Source: Acanthosepion lycidas
Lineage: Eukaryota > Mollusca > Cephalopoda > Sepiida > Sepiidae
DNA: 64,000 nt
Assembly: GCA_963932145.1 (NCBI GenBank)
Contig: OZ010595.1
Coordinates: 76,099,497-76,163,496, forward strand
Reading direction: 5' to 3'
Position numbers and translations under genes: made by a program
Notes under the pieces: model-generated
The model's input: the letters and a program-made list of their open reading frames with translations, nothing else
Told to the model about the DNA's origin: nothing
Databases searched by the model: none
In this document: positions 23,511 through 35,253 of the stretch, piece by piece
Layout of the letters: each line of letters starts with the position of its first letter
Numbering within the stretch: the stretch's first letter is position 1

Positions 23511-24120
23511 AATAGTATAGAGAATAGCAATCAGTATAGTAATAGAGGATAGAATAGAAAGAGTGATCAATTAGATGCCACACTAATTCCCATATATACA
23601 TTTCCTTTACCATCGCATGATTTATTTGTTCAAAATGGGATTGCCTTTGTTTGCTCTCTGGCAATCTATGTTCAAACTACAGTGTTGGCAGTGACACTTT
23701 ATTCCTATATAATACTTTTCTGCCAATTTAAACAATCTTTTTCAAAGTTAAGTCTGTAGTATTTGTGAAGGAAAACTTTTAAAATCTATATCAATTAAGA
23801 TTTGGTAAAACAAACATATACAATTACACTGTTAGAACATATTCTATTAATCAGTTTCAGACAAAACAAAATTGTCATTTTAAAGAAAATTATTACTAAG
23901 ATAAAATATCCCTGTTGAGTGGATCTCAAATTAAAATAAAACTTTAACAAGAAAGATAAAGATTACAAAGCCTTTAAAACATATCAAATTATTAATCTGC
24001 AAAGTTTAATCTTGTTGTTTCCAATATAAGTAGGAATGGTTATTATTCACAAAGTGAACAATTTTGGCACAGGGCTGAAGGAGAAGTGGGGTAAGGCTGG
24101 TTAACACTTTCTATCCTCGA

Positions 24121-24280
24121 CCTAGATAATCAGATTCACAGCCCATTCATTCATTACAATTTGCTCATCCACCACAAGAACTCATCCATCATCATTCAAT
24201 CCTAGCTAATCAGATTCACAACCCATTCATTCATTACAATTTGCTCATCCACCACAAGAACTCATCCATCATCATTCAAT
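24121..24280. repeat. 80-bp tandem duplication
   Basis: 24121-24200 and 24201-24280 are nearly identical (two or three differences, such as CCTAGATAAT versus CCTAGCTAAT). The high identity suggests a recent event. Confidence 0.9.
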
Positions 24281-24639
24281 CCTACATATACCAAATTACC
24301 ACATCTTCTCAGGGAACCTACAAAAAACCCCATGACATAGAAATTTCAAAAGTTCAAATGACTCTTTTTTTATATTCATTTTTATTTTTCCTTATAAAAA
24401 TATATTAAAAATCTAATGATAAAAATATATTAAAAATTTAATCTAAGGTATAAATAAAAAGACACAGTAATCAGTCCTTGTGATAGTTGGAGTAGCAGTC
24501 AGAATAATAGTCCCAGTCAAATCAGTAAGAGACATCATTAAGAAATCTTCCTGTGTTTAGTCTATTCCTTGTCATATGAAAACTGTTTTCATTAGATAAA
24601 CTGGAATAACACACACACACATAAAAATAGCTGGTCACT

Positions 24640-25085
24640 TGTATTTGAGGATACCCATCTATTAGGGTGGCTAGTCAATCCCTATTGCAGACGTTTACTC
24701 AGGCACACTTGTGTTTGTTCAACACCAACATATCCCACCTGTGATTTATACTACAAGTATGCTGAGCAGACCTTAGTCACAGTTTCTGGGAGAGGACATG
24801 TTATCTAGCATGATCAACAATCTGAACAAGGCCAGCACACTCAAACCCTTGGTCATGATGACTTTTGACTTTGTGTTAGCACAGCTATTGACGGCCCCAA
24901 GTGTCCCATCTACCCAATTTGACTCACAAGGCTTGGGTCAACCTGTGGTATAGTTTTCAGGCACTTTCCAAAGTTGCCACACACTGGGATTGTCCCCCTC
25001 TAGACTGATAACAGGAAATCTCCTTCCTGACAAATTGACCATGGTGAGATTCAAACCTGGGTCTCATGGTCAGAAAGTGAACATA
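24640..25085 (+). repeat. Dispersed repeat Z, longer copy
   Basis: The first 260 bp match 44300-44530 (CAGTTTCTGGGAGAG, CAGTCTGAACAAGGCCAG-like, TTTGTGTTAGC). It then continues with a segment ending TGAGATTCAAACCTGGGTCT, which contains a reversed tRNA-B-box-like motif. Type not recognised. Confidence 0.5.
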
Positions 25086-25319
25086 ACACACACATATACA
25101 TACATACATGAATCTAAGTAGGAATGACTGCAAAACCTTTCCCCCTCCCCATTATATATTTTTTGTATATCACCACAAATATATCTGGAATATAGAAATT
25201 TGGAATTTACAATTTAGCTTTCTTTTTTCCTTTTCTTTTTCATTGTGAATGAGTTGGATATCTTTAAAAGGCCAAATTAACACCCCCAACCCGCACAAGC
25301 CTTTCTTCTAACAATTTAA

Positions 25320-26164
25320 ATGATCTTTCTCAAGGATAAGAAATTTTCCAGTTACCTGAGTTTGAAAGAAAAGAAAATAACTTCCAGAAGAAGAAATTCC
25401 ACAGAACTGTCTCATAATTTGCAACAAATTATGTTGTACTTATTTTGATTAACCATGTTACTTAGAATTATTATTTTGCTACTTATATAAATATAAAAAC
25501 AGTCTTAGTTGGCAATAATATAAATGACAGATGGCTATAAAAAGGCTTTGTGGATTATTTATTTAAATAATGCATTAACTATGTGTTATGTGGAAATAAT
25601 TGTAAGTAAAATGATGCACTAAAATAAGTAATCAAGTTTAAGTTCTCTGAATGTCAGTGCCTTGTTTATTGCCCTTTTTCTATACTGTTCAAAGTAGACA
25701 CTCTTTACTAACTGCATACTAATATGGAGAATTACTCCAACTTGCTTGATAAGATGACTGTCCAGTGGCACTGTTCAGGACTATAAAAGGAAGAGACAAC
25801 AATTTTTCCACCTTTTTTTTGTTCTGGAATGTAACAGTGAAAAGGAAGAACTTTCTTCTGGCAGGCTGTCTTCTTAATTTCAACCAGCCACATGGCACAT
25901 CACACACACATTTTCTAACAGCAAAGCCTGTAATTGTTTTTCTTCCTTTTTCAGCTATTTGTGTATACATAAATATAATTTCTCTCTTCTTGAATTAACA
26001 ATTCAATTATATAAATCCTTTATATAAAATTATATATGTAAAATTCCTTCATGTGTGGAAATTTATTTCTTATGACAATATTAGATATGTTTCTTTTGAA
26101 ACTTCTTATCCGCTTCATCATAATTCTTAAATAACCACATCTGCATCACTTACAAGCTACAAAC
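25320..26164. other. Intergenic before the RTE-like LINE
   Basis: No recognised feature. Near 26090-26130 the minus strand has ATGATGAAGCGGATA and AGAAAC words loosely resembling a hammerhead, too degraded to call. The open frames at 25719-25998 on both strands are unsupported. Confidence 0.35.
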
Positions 26165-26399
26165 TGGTTTAATGTGTTTAAACAAAATGTGTTTAACAGA
26201 TTCCAAGAACTCTCTCATTATGACCCAGAGAACTCTCAGTTAGATTCAAGGAACATAGGCCTGATCTATGGAAACTTGATTAAAGCCAACGAGGAGGTGG
26301 CTCTATCTACGCTCCCCAAAAAACCAAAATCACGAAGAAGTCCAGTTAGCTCAGACATCAAAATCTCAAGAAAATCTCAAGAAAACCTCATCGATGTAC

Positions 26400-27020
26400 C
26401 ACTGTCACCCTTCTCAGAGCAATAAGAAGTTAACAGCTGCTAAAAAATCCCTCGACCATACTTATCTTGAAGCAGAAGAAGCTTATATAAATGGGAAAAT
26501 AACTGACATTTCCCATCTTCATATCAACCAACAACACTCTGCAGCTTGGAAAACTATAAATGAACTAGTGGGAAAGGGATCAAAACTTCCACCAACAATT
26601 AAAGGTGGCAGCCGTGAGCAACGGCTTGGTAATTGGCTTTCTCATTTCGAAGACCTTCTTGGTAATCCCGCAAGTCTTTCTGACCACGTGTCCCTCCCAA
26701 AAGTTCAAATTAGTAGTGCTTTGAACATATCAACAGGAGAGTACACCATTGCAGAGTTGAAATGTGTTCTAATGAAGACAATGAATAAAGCTCTTGGTCC
26801 TGACAAGATTCCGGTCATCTTATGGAAGGACCTTATTTTTCACCAATTACTTCTTGATCTGTGTAATTATGCAAAGGCCAGCCACGTTTCACCAACCATC
26901 TGGCTACGATCGCAAATCATCCCCATCCCCAAAAAGGGTGATTTGACATTACCAACCAATTATCGCAGTATTTCGTTGCTTCCTATAGCTGCGAAAATCT
27001 ATAACAAGCTTCTTCTAAAT
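26400..27020 (+). pseudogene. LINE reverse transcriptase, N-terminal part
   Basis: About 209 residues. It shows the RT linker followed by fingers motifs (NKALGPDKIPV, RSQIIPIPKKGD, NYRSISLLPI). It ends at a premature TGA; the similar frame resumes at once downstream (EPILRKKQNGFRQGRST), so the stop is a mutation rather than a domain end. Confidence 0.85.
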
Positions 27021-27208
27021 TGAATTCATGCTGAAGTTGAACCCATTCTACGCAAAAAGCAAAATGGTTTCCGCCAAGGTCGTTCCACTCTTGGACAAAT
27101 CCTCACATTGCGTAGAATAATTGAGGAAATCACATTCTGCAATAAAACTGCAGCTCTTATCTTATCGTAGACTTCAGCAAAGCTTTCGACTCAGTCAACC
27201 GTGAGATT

Positions 27209-28240
27209 ATGTTTGAAATTCTTGAATTCTACGACATACCAGTAGAAATCATTGAAGCAATCAAAGTATTGTACACCAACACACAGGCCACTGTCCTGAC
27301 CCCAGATGGAGAAACAGAACCTTTCAATATTCTGGCTGGCATTCTCCAAGGTGACACACTTGCACCTTTCCTTTTCATCATTGTAATAGACTACATCATG
27401 CGTATATCAGTGGATAAAATCAAAGAAAATGGACTGATGTATCAGCCTAGAAGAAGCTCACGTCATCCTGCACTTTACATCACCGATGCTGATTTTGCCG
27501 ATGACATTGCACTGTTGTCTGACAACCTCATTAGTGCCCAAGCACTCCTTTCTTCTCTTGAATCAGCAGCTAACTGTGCAGGTCTACACCTAAATGAAAC
27601 CAAAACTGAGTGTATGCCAATTAACATTCGCAACAATCACGAGATCAAAACACTCTCAGATAACATCCTCAAATGTGTCGAAGACTACAAATATCTAGGA
27701 TCACACATCAAGAACTCTGAGAAAGACTTCAACATTAGAAAAGGTATAGCATGGACTGCTTGTAACAAAATGGATAAGATCTGGAAATCCAATCTTGCTC
27801 ATCAATTCAAAATCCAACTTTTCCGCGTACTTATTGAGCCAATCTTACTCTATGGCACTGAAACTTGGAATCTCTCAACAAAACAACAGAGCCGTTTAGA
27901 TGAATGTTATACACGTCTTTTAAGAAGAGTGCTCAATCTCTCATGGCAAAACCACCCAACTCTAAAAATGATATATGGTGACTTGCTGAGAGTATCAACT
28001 TTAGTTTGTAAGAGACGTGTCCAGTTCGCCGGGCATTGTGCACATGCCACAGATGAACTTGTGTCATCATGTGTACTCTGGAGGCACCCATCATCTGACA
28101 ATCGATCATGCAAGTTAACCTTTCCAGATAGGATAAAACAAGGCACATTGATCCCTAAGGAAGATCTTTTAGGTGCTATGACAGATAGGGAATACTGGAG
28201 AGGTGTAGTGAGTTCAATCTCGGCTGAGGCCGCAACATGA
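27209..28240 (+). pseudogene. LINE reverse transcriptase, catalytic and C-terminal part
   Basis: 343 residues in one frame with the palm motifs: GILQGDTLAPFLFI, FADDIALLSDN (FADD replaces YADD and is allowed in this group), the thumb region YKYLGSHI and the C-terminal ILLYGTETW. This is the best-preserved coding stretch of the LINE. It cannot act alone because the N-terminal RT and endonuclease are missing or in other frames. Confidence 0.88.
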
Positions 28241-28345
28241 GATGATGATGATGACAAACTGGTTACTAAGATCAACCTGCAACACCTATTGCTACACTAT
28301 GTTGTTCAAAAATTGGAAGAAAAAAAAATTTTTTCCTGTAATAAA

Positions 28346-28480
28346 ATCTATATATAAAATTCTGTGACTTCCGTTAGTCTGTCCAACCCTCTAAAATAGC
28401 CATACATTAACCGATCAAAACCAAATTTTGTGGAGAAGTGCAAACAGGTAAGGGGGTACAAAGCACAGTATTAAATTTTT
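28346..28480 (+). repeat. Possible Helitron 5' end
   Basis: TCTATATATAAAATTCTGTG followed by a GTCTGTCC-type stretch and ACCGATCAAAACCAAATTTT resembles non-autonomous Helitron left ends. I did not find a CTAG hairpin terminus downstream. Confidence 0.35.
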
Positions 28481-29560
28481 TAATATAACTTTAAGTTAGC
28501 TGCCTAATCAAATTGAAATCAGTTGCTATGTAGCAAAAACAACTCAATTTTGACTAGTAAAATTAGGTGTTTTCATAATTTTGCAAACACCAATTTTTTT
28601 TTTTTAACAAAAATCCAGTTTCCAATTTGCTCTGCATTTGTGAGAACTATAAACAAATCCCAAGGCCAAATGCTTAAAAAAAGTTGAAATTTGGCTTTAG
28701 AAAGAAATATTTATGCATTGCTAGTTGTATGTTGCATGCTCATGAATAAGAAATCCTAAGAATTTATTCTTCACTGTTAAAAAAGAAAAGAGAAGTTTTC
28801 TTAAAAACTATTGTTTATCATGAAGCCCTATAAAATTAAATGTAAGAAATGATTAAACTGTAAAGTAGGGTTTTTGTTAAAGTATTTTTCTAAACAAATC
28901 AGCTTATTCAAATTTCATTGATTAGTATGTGAAATTGAATGAAACATAGAGTTTGTAAATCTTGATAAAAAATGTTAATGATAACATTAATAATTACAAT
29001 GTACATCTATTGTACATATTCCTGTTAGTCAATACCAAATGTAAATACAGAATGTTATAACTGAATGTTTTAATTTTTTTTTAATTTTAAATAACAGGTT
29101 GATATTTTTAAATAGTTTACTGCACAATTTACACATTAATAGATGGCTTATAAGCACAATAGAGCATTGAATGCAGTCCAATATATGTGTTTATTAGATG
29201 ATTGTTTGAATCTGCCAATAACTGCTTCTGCATCCAATTCATCTCACAATTCCTTTTCAATGGATAGCAACATGTATGATTGCAAATTTTCCTCAGAAAG
29301 CAAATTTCTTAACTTTGTCTTTATGATCTTTAGCTTTGAAAATGTCCTCTCATACTGAACTTGAGTAGCTGATAGTATTCAGATGACTTATTACTAAATC
29401 AGTTGCCTGTGTTTATTTCTTTATTGCATTTTAATTTGATATAGAGGGTACACTTCATCAGAGACCCACTTGTCATTGGGCAAGCTGACACTCTGTCCAG
29501 TCCACCACTGTATACTATTGTTTCTGTTTGTAAGGGTGTACAATGTTTAATAACCCATGG
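28480..29560. other. Intergenic, AT-rich
   Basis: No gene or element recognised. The open frame at 29143-29358 has no known domain and low complexity. Confidence 0.35.
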
Positions 29561-29830
29561 TTCAGACTGACAATGGTTTTCCAGACATGTGGTAATTTTG
29601 GTATTTACCAGAGACTGACCCCACCCACTGGGTTAGGTTGTGACACAAGGTCAGTTACTTAACATGGGGAACCCGGGTACAAACACTTGGGCTACTAGAC
29701 AAAATTTACCCAGTCCCTGCCTACAAGGGATCGGGTAGAAAGCTTGTCTTAGCAGGACATAGCTGGTCAAGGCCATGGAACAGATACTACAATTTGATTA
29801 TAGTTTCCGGGCTGCAGAACACTTGCCGTT
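29560..29830. repeat. Unclassified repeat-like segment
   Basis: The segment between a GC-richer start (ACCCCACCCACTGGGTTAGG) and the SINE at 29835. Its phrase AGACATGTGGTAATTTTGGT recurs on the other side of the SINE (29969-30000), so the SINE may have inserted into this repeat. Confidence 0.4.
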
Positions 29831-29834
29831 TATG

Positions 29835-29965
29835 ATTTTCTAAGTGTAGCGCAGATGAGGCACAAGGCCGAAAGTATGGAGCACCCAGTGAGGATTGAAC
29901 TCACTTTTCAGTCATAATTGATCTAGCGTGATAAGCTTGCTAACCATTACACCATATCAAAGTGA
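29835..29965 (-). mobile_element. tRNA-derived SINE
   Basis: The minus strand has GTGTAATGGTTAGCAAGC, a B-box-like GAGTTCAATCCTCACTGGGT and GGCCTTGTGCCTCATCTGCG. It is the same family as the pair at 23195-23462 but a single unit. Confidence 0.7.
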
Positions 29966-30009
29966 TCAGGCATGTGGTAGTTTTGGTATTTACCCAAAAC
30001 CTCCCCACA

Positions 30010-32265
30010 AAGCATTTTTAACGTGGGTCAATTCCAAGCCTGTAGGCTTGGGCAAAAATTCCCTGTAGACCCCATAATAACGGATTCAGGTTTTTCTACC
30101 TCCTCAGATGAGACTCTGCCCTTTGGCATATCCTCGTCTAGGTTCCTCTCTGCCTCCAGGCAGAGAGGTTGACAAACAATACACCAGCAAACCAATAGGC
30201 TTGTGGTAGTTTCTGTGTCAAGGAGAAATGGGCACAGTTTATATGGAGCTGAGAGGTTGAGTCCATTAAGAACTGTGGGGATGATAAACATGCTGCTGCT
30301 GCTAGCAAGATGCTACCAAGTTATGAGGAGTGAACTTAATCTAACAGCAACAGAACAATAACAGATATAACATGTAAGTGCATGTGTAGGAGAATAGGAA
30401 GTTATAAGTTATGGATGAGTTGTTTTTCTTATGACAACGTTCATCCCTCCCATATATCGGTATGATTGACTTGGGTGTATTTTGGCCTTGTGTAATGATT
30501 AAAAGAAAATACACAGAGCATTGATAAATACAAAATAAATCTTTATATTGTGGTACTGGGGCCTCAGGGAGTTAACTAGGAAAGAGAAAAGGAGAAGAAA
30601 AAGAAAGCAAAAAAAGGTGGAGAAAGAGAAAAAAAAAGGCTGCAAAGAGTATGAAAGGGTTGAGTTGCATCTTTTTGAGGGATCAGTGTACTAAAAAGGA
30701 AAATAGTTAAACTGAAAGTACAATGACTGTTGGGTAAACAAAAATTTTTTGAGATTTTCAGAATTGGCTTTTTTAAATTATTTTATTTTATTTTATTCCT
30801 TTTAGAAAACTGTTAGATTATTTTCGGCATTGATGTACAAAAAGGAAATAATTCTGATATTTTGCCTTGCCTGACTAGTGTTCAATATCAGAGAAGTATT
30901 ATGATATTAATCTAATTTCATATCTCCTATTCAATCAGCATGATAAATAGAATTATTCATTATACTAAGTTTAATAAAAGCATATAGAATAAAAATGATA
31001 TTCTTAAAATACTGGTTATATGAGGTTAAAGAAAATTTAGTTTTAAGGATAAATAACAAATTCTTGTTTATCACATCATTAGTCTTCCGTACTTTAGATT
31101 TTATTTTTACTTTTACCCATGTTTTTTCAGACAGAGGTAGAATTACAGTCTTTCTGCTTTGTTTTCACAAGCACGTGTGCATAAATAAAAAATTATTTTC
31201 ATTCTGTTTTAAGTAAAAGGTAAGCATTACTTTTAGGAAATCCAGTTAATATAAAAAATATGTTATCTCCCTTTGGTAGATAACTCCTGCTGATAATAAG
31301 AAGAGTCTCTTCAATAGATAATGGGTAGGACCCAAAATTAGGTGCAAAATAAGATTTTGAGTGCCAAGAGAGATGCCAAAAAGAACATGGAGTGGACCAC
31401 ATGTGTTTTCACCTACACCAAAGAACAAGAGATGCAATATGTTGAGAAGACCTTGAATAAATGAGACATCTTTTCAGTCTACTCAAGAACAGATGATATG
31501 AGCCATGTGCTAACCTGAATGATACAAGAACAAGCAGCTAATACAATCAGAATATGAACACCATTCAGATAAGTATGTCATCTATTTCAAACAGATATGT
31601 ATTTGGATTTCGTCCCCTATGCTTTGACTTTTAACCACTAAAAGAATATATTTTTAGCAATCCTCTCTTCTCTTTCTTGTTATGTAATGTGTTTCTTGTA
31701 TAAAGTATGTTTTGACAATGTTCAGTTGTCTCACTTTGTTCATCAAGCCATGACTCATTTTGAGGAATCATTAAATTTCTAACATTAATTAATCTTTAAA
31801 TTTACTAACAAATTTTGAAACACATTTCTAGGGCTAAGGATTTTGGAACAATGAAAACCTTGCTTTCACAGAAATTGACCAGTGAGCCAAGAAGAAAGAA
31901 AAGAAGGTACCTAGATTATGCAAAATTCAAATCCAGTGTAAAATTACTCACAAATTATATTATCAGCCTTTAACCAAACACATGGCACTTCAAAGAACAT
32001 TCTTTCAACAATCCAAGAAAGAAGCATTTCAAAAATTCAAACTCTCTTTGTCTATTTTTGAATGTATGACAATCTGAAAGTGAGCAACAAACTTTCTTAC
32101 CTTTATTTAAAACATTTTTAAATACTATTTTCTTTGTATTTCAGATCATTTAGGTATCCCCCGCCACTTTTTCACGGAAAAAACCTCATAGCTTGAAAAA
32201 AGGCCCCAAGCCATAAATTTTATAATCTGTTAGATGAAAATTTCTTCTTCATTACAATTTGTTAA
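30010..32265. other. Intergenic, mostly unrecognised
   Basis: Contains short open frames without domains. The minus-strand frame at 30028-30291 follows directly on the repeat-like segment at 29560-30000 and is probably element-derived. A GGCCCC-type end (GAAAAAAGGCCCCAAGCC) occurs near 32190-32210, loosely like the ends at 45540 and 47796. Confidence 0.35.
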
Positions 32266-32490
32266 AACTCAGTCAGTTATATGCCATGAGTGATACACAC
32301 TTAGGTGATCATGTATCTTTTGATACATGACTGATGAGGCAGACTTTTTTCCTCGCAGTAGGTTGCCATTTCTTTCTGTGGTAGACCACTTGCCATCTAA
32401 GGTTATAGAACCTGGTCTGTCCTACTATTTACCCATAACTGGAGGGAGAAGAGGATTCATACCAAGGGTATTTAGCACGTAAGTGAATAT
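32266..32490 (-). mobile_element. SINE copy in tandem, head truncated
   Basis: Same body and 3' end as 32491-32757, in the same orientation and directly abutting it. The tRNA head is missing, and the copy begins at TATTCACTTACGTGC. Confidence 0.75.
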
Positions 32491-32757
32491 CAGTCAGTTA
32501 TGTGCCATGTGATACACGCATAGGCGATCATGTATCTTTCGATACATGACTGACAAAGCAAGCTTTTTTCTCGTAATAGGTTGTCCATTTCTTTCTGCGG
32601 TAGACCAGTTTGCCATCCAAGGCTACAGAAGCCATAGCTGGAGGGAGAAGAAGAGGATTCATATCTTTCCTAAGGGTGTAGCACGTAAGTGAATAGATTC
32701 GAACTCGGCTCTCCGATTTCTCAATCCCCTATCCATTACTCCACGGACATTTAAAAT
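32491..32757 (-). mobile_element. tRNA-headed SINE
   Basis: On the minus strand the head GTCCGTGGAGTAATGGATAG and GAGTTCGAATCTATTC gives A- and B-box-like promoter motifs of a tRNA-derived SINE. The body (TCTCCCTCCAGCTATGG) is shared with the 5S-tRNA copies. The end carries a hairpin (ATGTATCGAAAGATACAT) and then ACATAACTGACTGA. It lacks the 5S head. Confidence 0.8.
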
Positions 32758-32759
32758 TT

Positions 32760-33911
32760 CTGAATTATTTTCCCGAAACGAGCCACTGACACAATTTCAA
32801 GCGTGTAAAAATTCGTAAATAAATTCCTTGTTTTGTTAAAAAATTACCCGTGCGTTTCTTACATCTTCCTTCTTGGCATTGGTAAAAAATAAAAATCAAT
32901 TCAATAACACCTGAGCTCCACGTCACTATCGACAAATACTGGATTTTAAAGAAAGAGTATTTTAAATTTGTTGTTTACATTTTTTTTCGTATACAACGGC
33001 GGTGCGATGAGTGATAAAAAAGTTAAAAGTACTTCTTAAATGTTTCAAAAATGTCTCAAAAACTAAAAGTTTGTTTATACACGGAAATTACTTTTTCTTT
33101 TCATACGGACTAGTTGTTTTTTTTTTTAAGACCATTCTTTCAAAGAAGGCATGTTTTATTTTATTTTATTATTTTGAAAGTCTGTGACGATAGAAGAAAT
33201 TAATTTCAAGTGTAGTAGTTTGTAGTAACTTTTTTTGACAAATATGACTTTGGTCAACTAAAAGAACAAATAAATTTGGACATATTTTTTTAAATAAAAT
33301 TTAAGACAATGTATTTTAAATATTGTTCGCAATTTTATTTTTCCTGCGATGCTTTGCTAAATTAATTATTATTTGGTTGAGTTTAAAAACTTTCACTTCA
33401 AAACGTAAACAAACAAAACCATCTTCCTTACATTTTCTTACATTTCTTACCTTACCACAACTTCGTATCTTGTACCTTTACTCTGTAAAAAGGTTCAATA
33501 CGCGTAAAGTTTACTGGCGATGATGTTTGCTTATTATGCACACAGACACTGATTATTTATTCATATTTTACTATAGCTACCTCGATTTTCCTCCAAACAA
33601 TCCCTGCAATGCAACTTGTTGTCATTATTTATTTAGTTCTGTTTTTTTACGGACAGGATTTCCGAAAACGCTGAAACAGGTACAATGATACTCGGCTAAT
33701 ACTTATGTAAATTTAAAACATGAACTGAAAATATTTTTGTTGTTTCATAAAAAGAAAAATTATAAAAGAAACAGGATAAGATTAGAACAGACATTCTCTA
33801 CTGAAATTTTAAAAACTAATTAAGTAATAATTGTGATGTAGTTCTGTTGTTTACGGCATTTCGACTTCGCATATTCACCTTTTGCACACACCCTTTATGT
33901 CATGTGATTAA
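32760..33911. other. Upstream region of POLE, unique-looking
   Basis: About 1.1 kb between the SINE pair and the E2F palindrome. It has no recognisable repeat and visibly more CpG dinucleotides than the flanking intergenic DNA, as expected for a promoter-proximal region. I looked for a divergent gene on the minus strand, because POLE has a head-to-head neighbour in vertebrates, and found no convincing exon. Confidence 0.4.
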
Positions 33912-33925
33912 ATTTGGCGCCAAAT
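33912..33925. promoter_or_regulatory. Perfect E2F-type palindrome at POLE promoter
   Basis: ATTTGGCGCCAAAT is a perfect 14-bp palindrome that contains the E2F consensus TTTSGCGC on both strands. It ends 21 bp before the POLE ATG. E2F/DP factors activate S-phase replication genes, so the site fits G1/S control of POLE. The motif and its position are seen directly; function is inferred. No TATA box is evident nearby. Confidence 0.75.
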
Positions 33926-33946
33926 GTAATACACGGAGTAAGAAAA

Positions 33947-34002
33947 ATGGTCTTACAGAATTCTGGTAAATATAAAGGCGAACAGGATGGAGAATCTACT
34001 GG
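33947..34002 (+). CDS. POLE: DNA polymerase epsilon catalytic subunit, exon 1 (start codon)
   Basis: First coding exon, 56 nt, encoding 18 residues plus two bases of a split glycine codon. The ATG at 33947 opens a reading frame that ends at a consensus donor (GG|GTACGT) at 34003. The phase (2) matches exon 2 exactly, and the glycine is completed by the first base of exon 2. The encoded N terminus (MVLQNSGKYKGEQ...) is not conserved, as expected for the variable first residues of this family. Support comes from the phase match, the upstream E2F palindrome and the conserved exons downstream rather than from similarity of this exon. A minimal upstream ATG followed at once by TAA lies at about 33924. 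The start could be elsewhere if an extra 5' exon exists. Confidence 0.75.
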
Positions 34003-35253
34003 GTACGTGTATTGGCTCTAATTATCAAGATGATTTTTTTTTTTTTTTTTTTTTTTACATCCAAGCTTCGTTTGGATTTTTTCTTTCCTGATTTTATTTG
34101 TTTACATTTTTAAACTGCATTTCGAAGAGTAACTTAAACTTTTTTAAACCGACTTTCATCGTGTCAACAAAACAAAACTGTTTTTTACTGAAAACATTTA
34201 CGCAATCGCTTTAAACTTAAAGTTTTAATAAAGTACGCTTGTGAAATATTGAAATAATACGGATATAACTACGAAAAAAACTTTTTACGTACATTAAAGT
34301 GGAAAATTATTAATTTTGTATTTTTTGTTTCTTCATGAAACTTATTTTCTTTAATTTTTTAATCACAAATAAATAATTCAAAAACAAATTATATGTTTAG
34401 GTTTGTGATTAAAATAATAATTGACATATCGTGAAGGATTTTTTTTTCTTCAAAGAAAAATCTGATTGGTGTACCGAGTAAAAAGTAAAAACTTCGGAAC
34501 ATTGTTTCATTTTTAGGTAATATTTGCTTTTTCCTTACATTTGAAAAGTAAGCTAAATTATTTTTAAATTTGAGGTAAAAAAAATGAATATGTGCATTGT
34601 TATAAAAACTAGATGAATCCATTCTTAAATGATTCTTTGTTTTAATGTAAAGTTTTATGATCGCAAAAATTCAGAAAAAAACTTTTCAAAATGTTTAAAA
34701 AAATTCTTTTCGTATTTTGAGTGGCGCGAAGAAAAATGTTTTCAGTTCACTTATTGTATAAAAATGCGAAGGAATTTTTATAAATTTTGAGAAATCACAC
34801 TTCTCTGACCCACGTTTTAGAGGAAAAAATGATTGTGTAAGTATTTTTTAGTTCGTAATATCGAAAACAAAAGTGAATATGATAAAAAATTTTCCATTTT
34901 GTCATCTTCACAGGAAAATGATAGTAAAAAATTTTTACACGCCAGTTGCAGACATGAGACAATGTTGAATTAAAACTCAATCGACACTTGCTATTTTAAT
35001 TTAAAAAAACAAATGATTTTATTTTTATTTCTTCAGTGAGAGACTTTATCCTGTGGGGTCATAACAACTCTGAAGCAAAATTTTATTTTTTGAATGTTTT
35101 GATCGTGATCTTCAGTAGAATTTATTTATAATATCAGCTGGCGTGGTCAATCAGTACAAAAAAAAAACTGTACAATCATCTAAAATATTTGAAATTTGGT
35201 ATTTTCAATTTTTTTTTTTTTTTTTTAAAAATAAAATGCAACTTTATTCTTAA

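Larger units (their letters stand above)
23745..25310 (+). repeat. Diverged duplicated segment, copy 2
   Basis: Collinear with 1660-2760 but longer, because it contains an 80-bp tandem duplication (24121-24280) and an inserted dispersed repeat (about 24620-25090). Confidence 0.45.
26165..28260 (+). mobile_element. RTE-like LINE, 5' truncated and broken
   Basis: A + strand non-LTR retrotransposon lacking its endonuclease domain. Pieces in order: a linker region (26174-26425), RT start (26400-27023) with KALGPDKIPVILWK and NYRSISLLPIAAKIYNKL, and RT core to C terminus (27209-28240). The core includes LAGILQGDTLAPFLFIIV, the catalytic box FADD and ILLYGTETWNL. Breaks are a frameshift near 26395, a TGA at about 27021 and a frameshift around 27150-27200. 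The 3' end finishes with a short ATGATGATG tail, as in RTE elements. The clade assignment is by resemblance only. Confidence 0.85.

Noticed and set aside
27907..28275. Minus-strand frames of 122 and 71 residues
   Set aside because: They are antisense shadows of the LINE reverse transcriptase.
33323..33523. 66-residue + frame upstream of POLE, or a divergent partner gene
   Set aside because: It is low complexity with no domain, and no minus-strand exon fits the vertebrate head-to-head neighbour.
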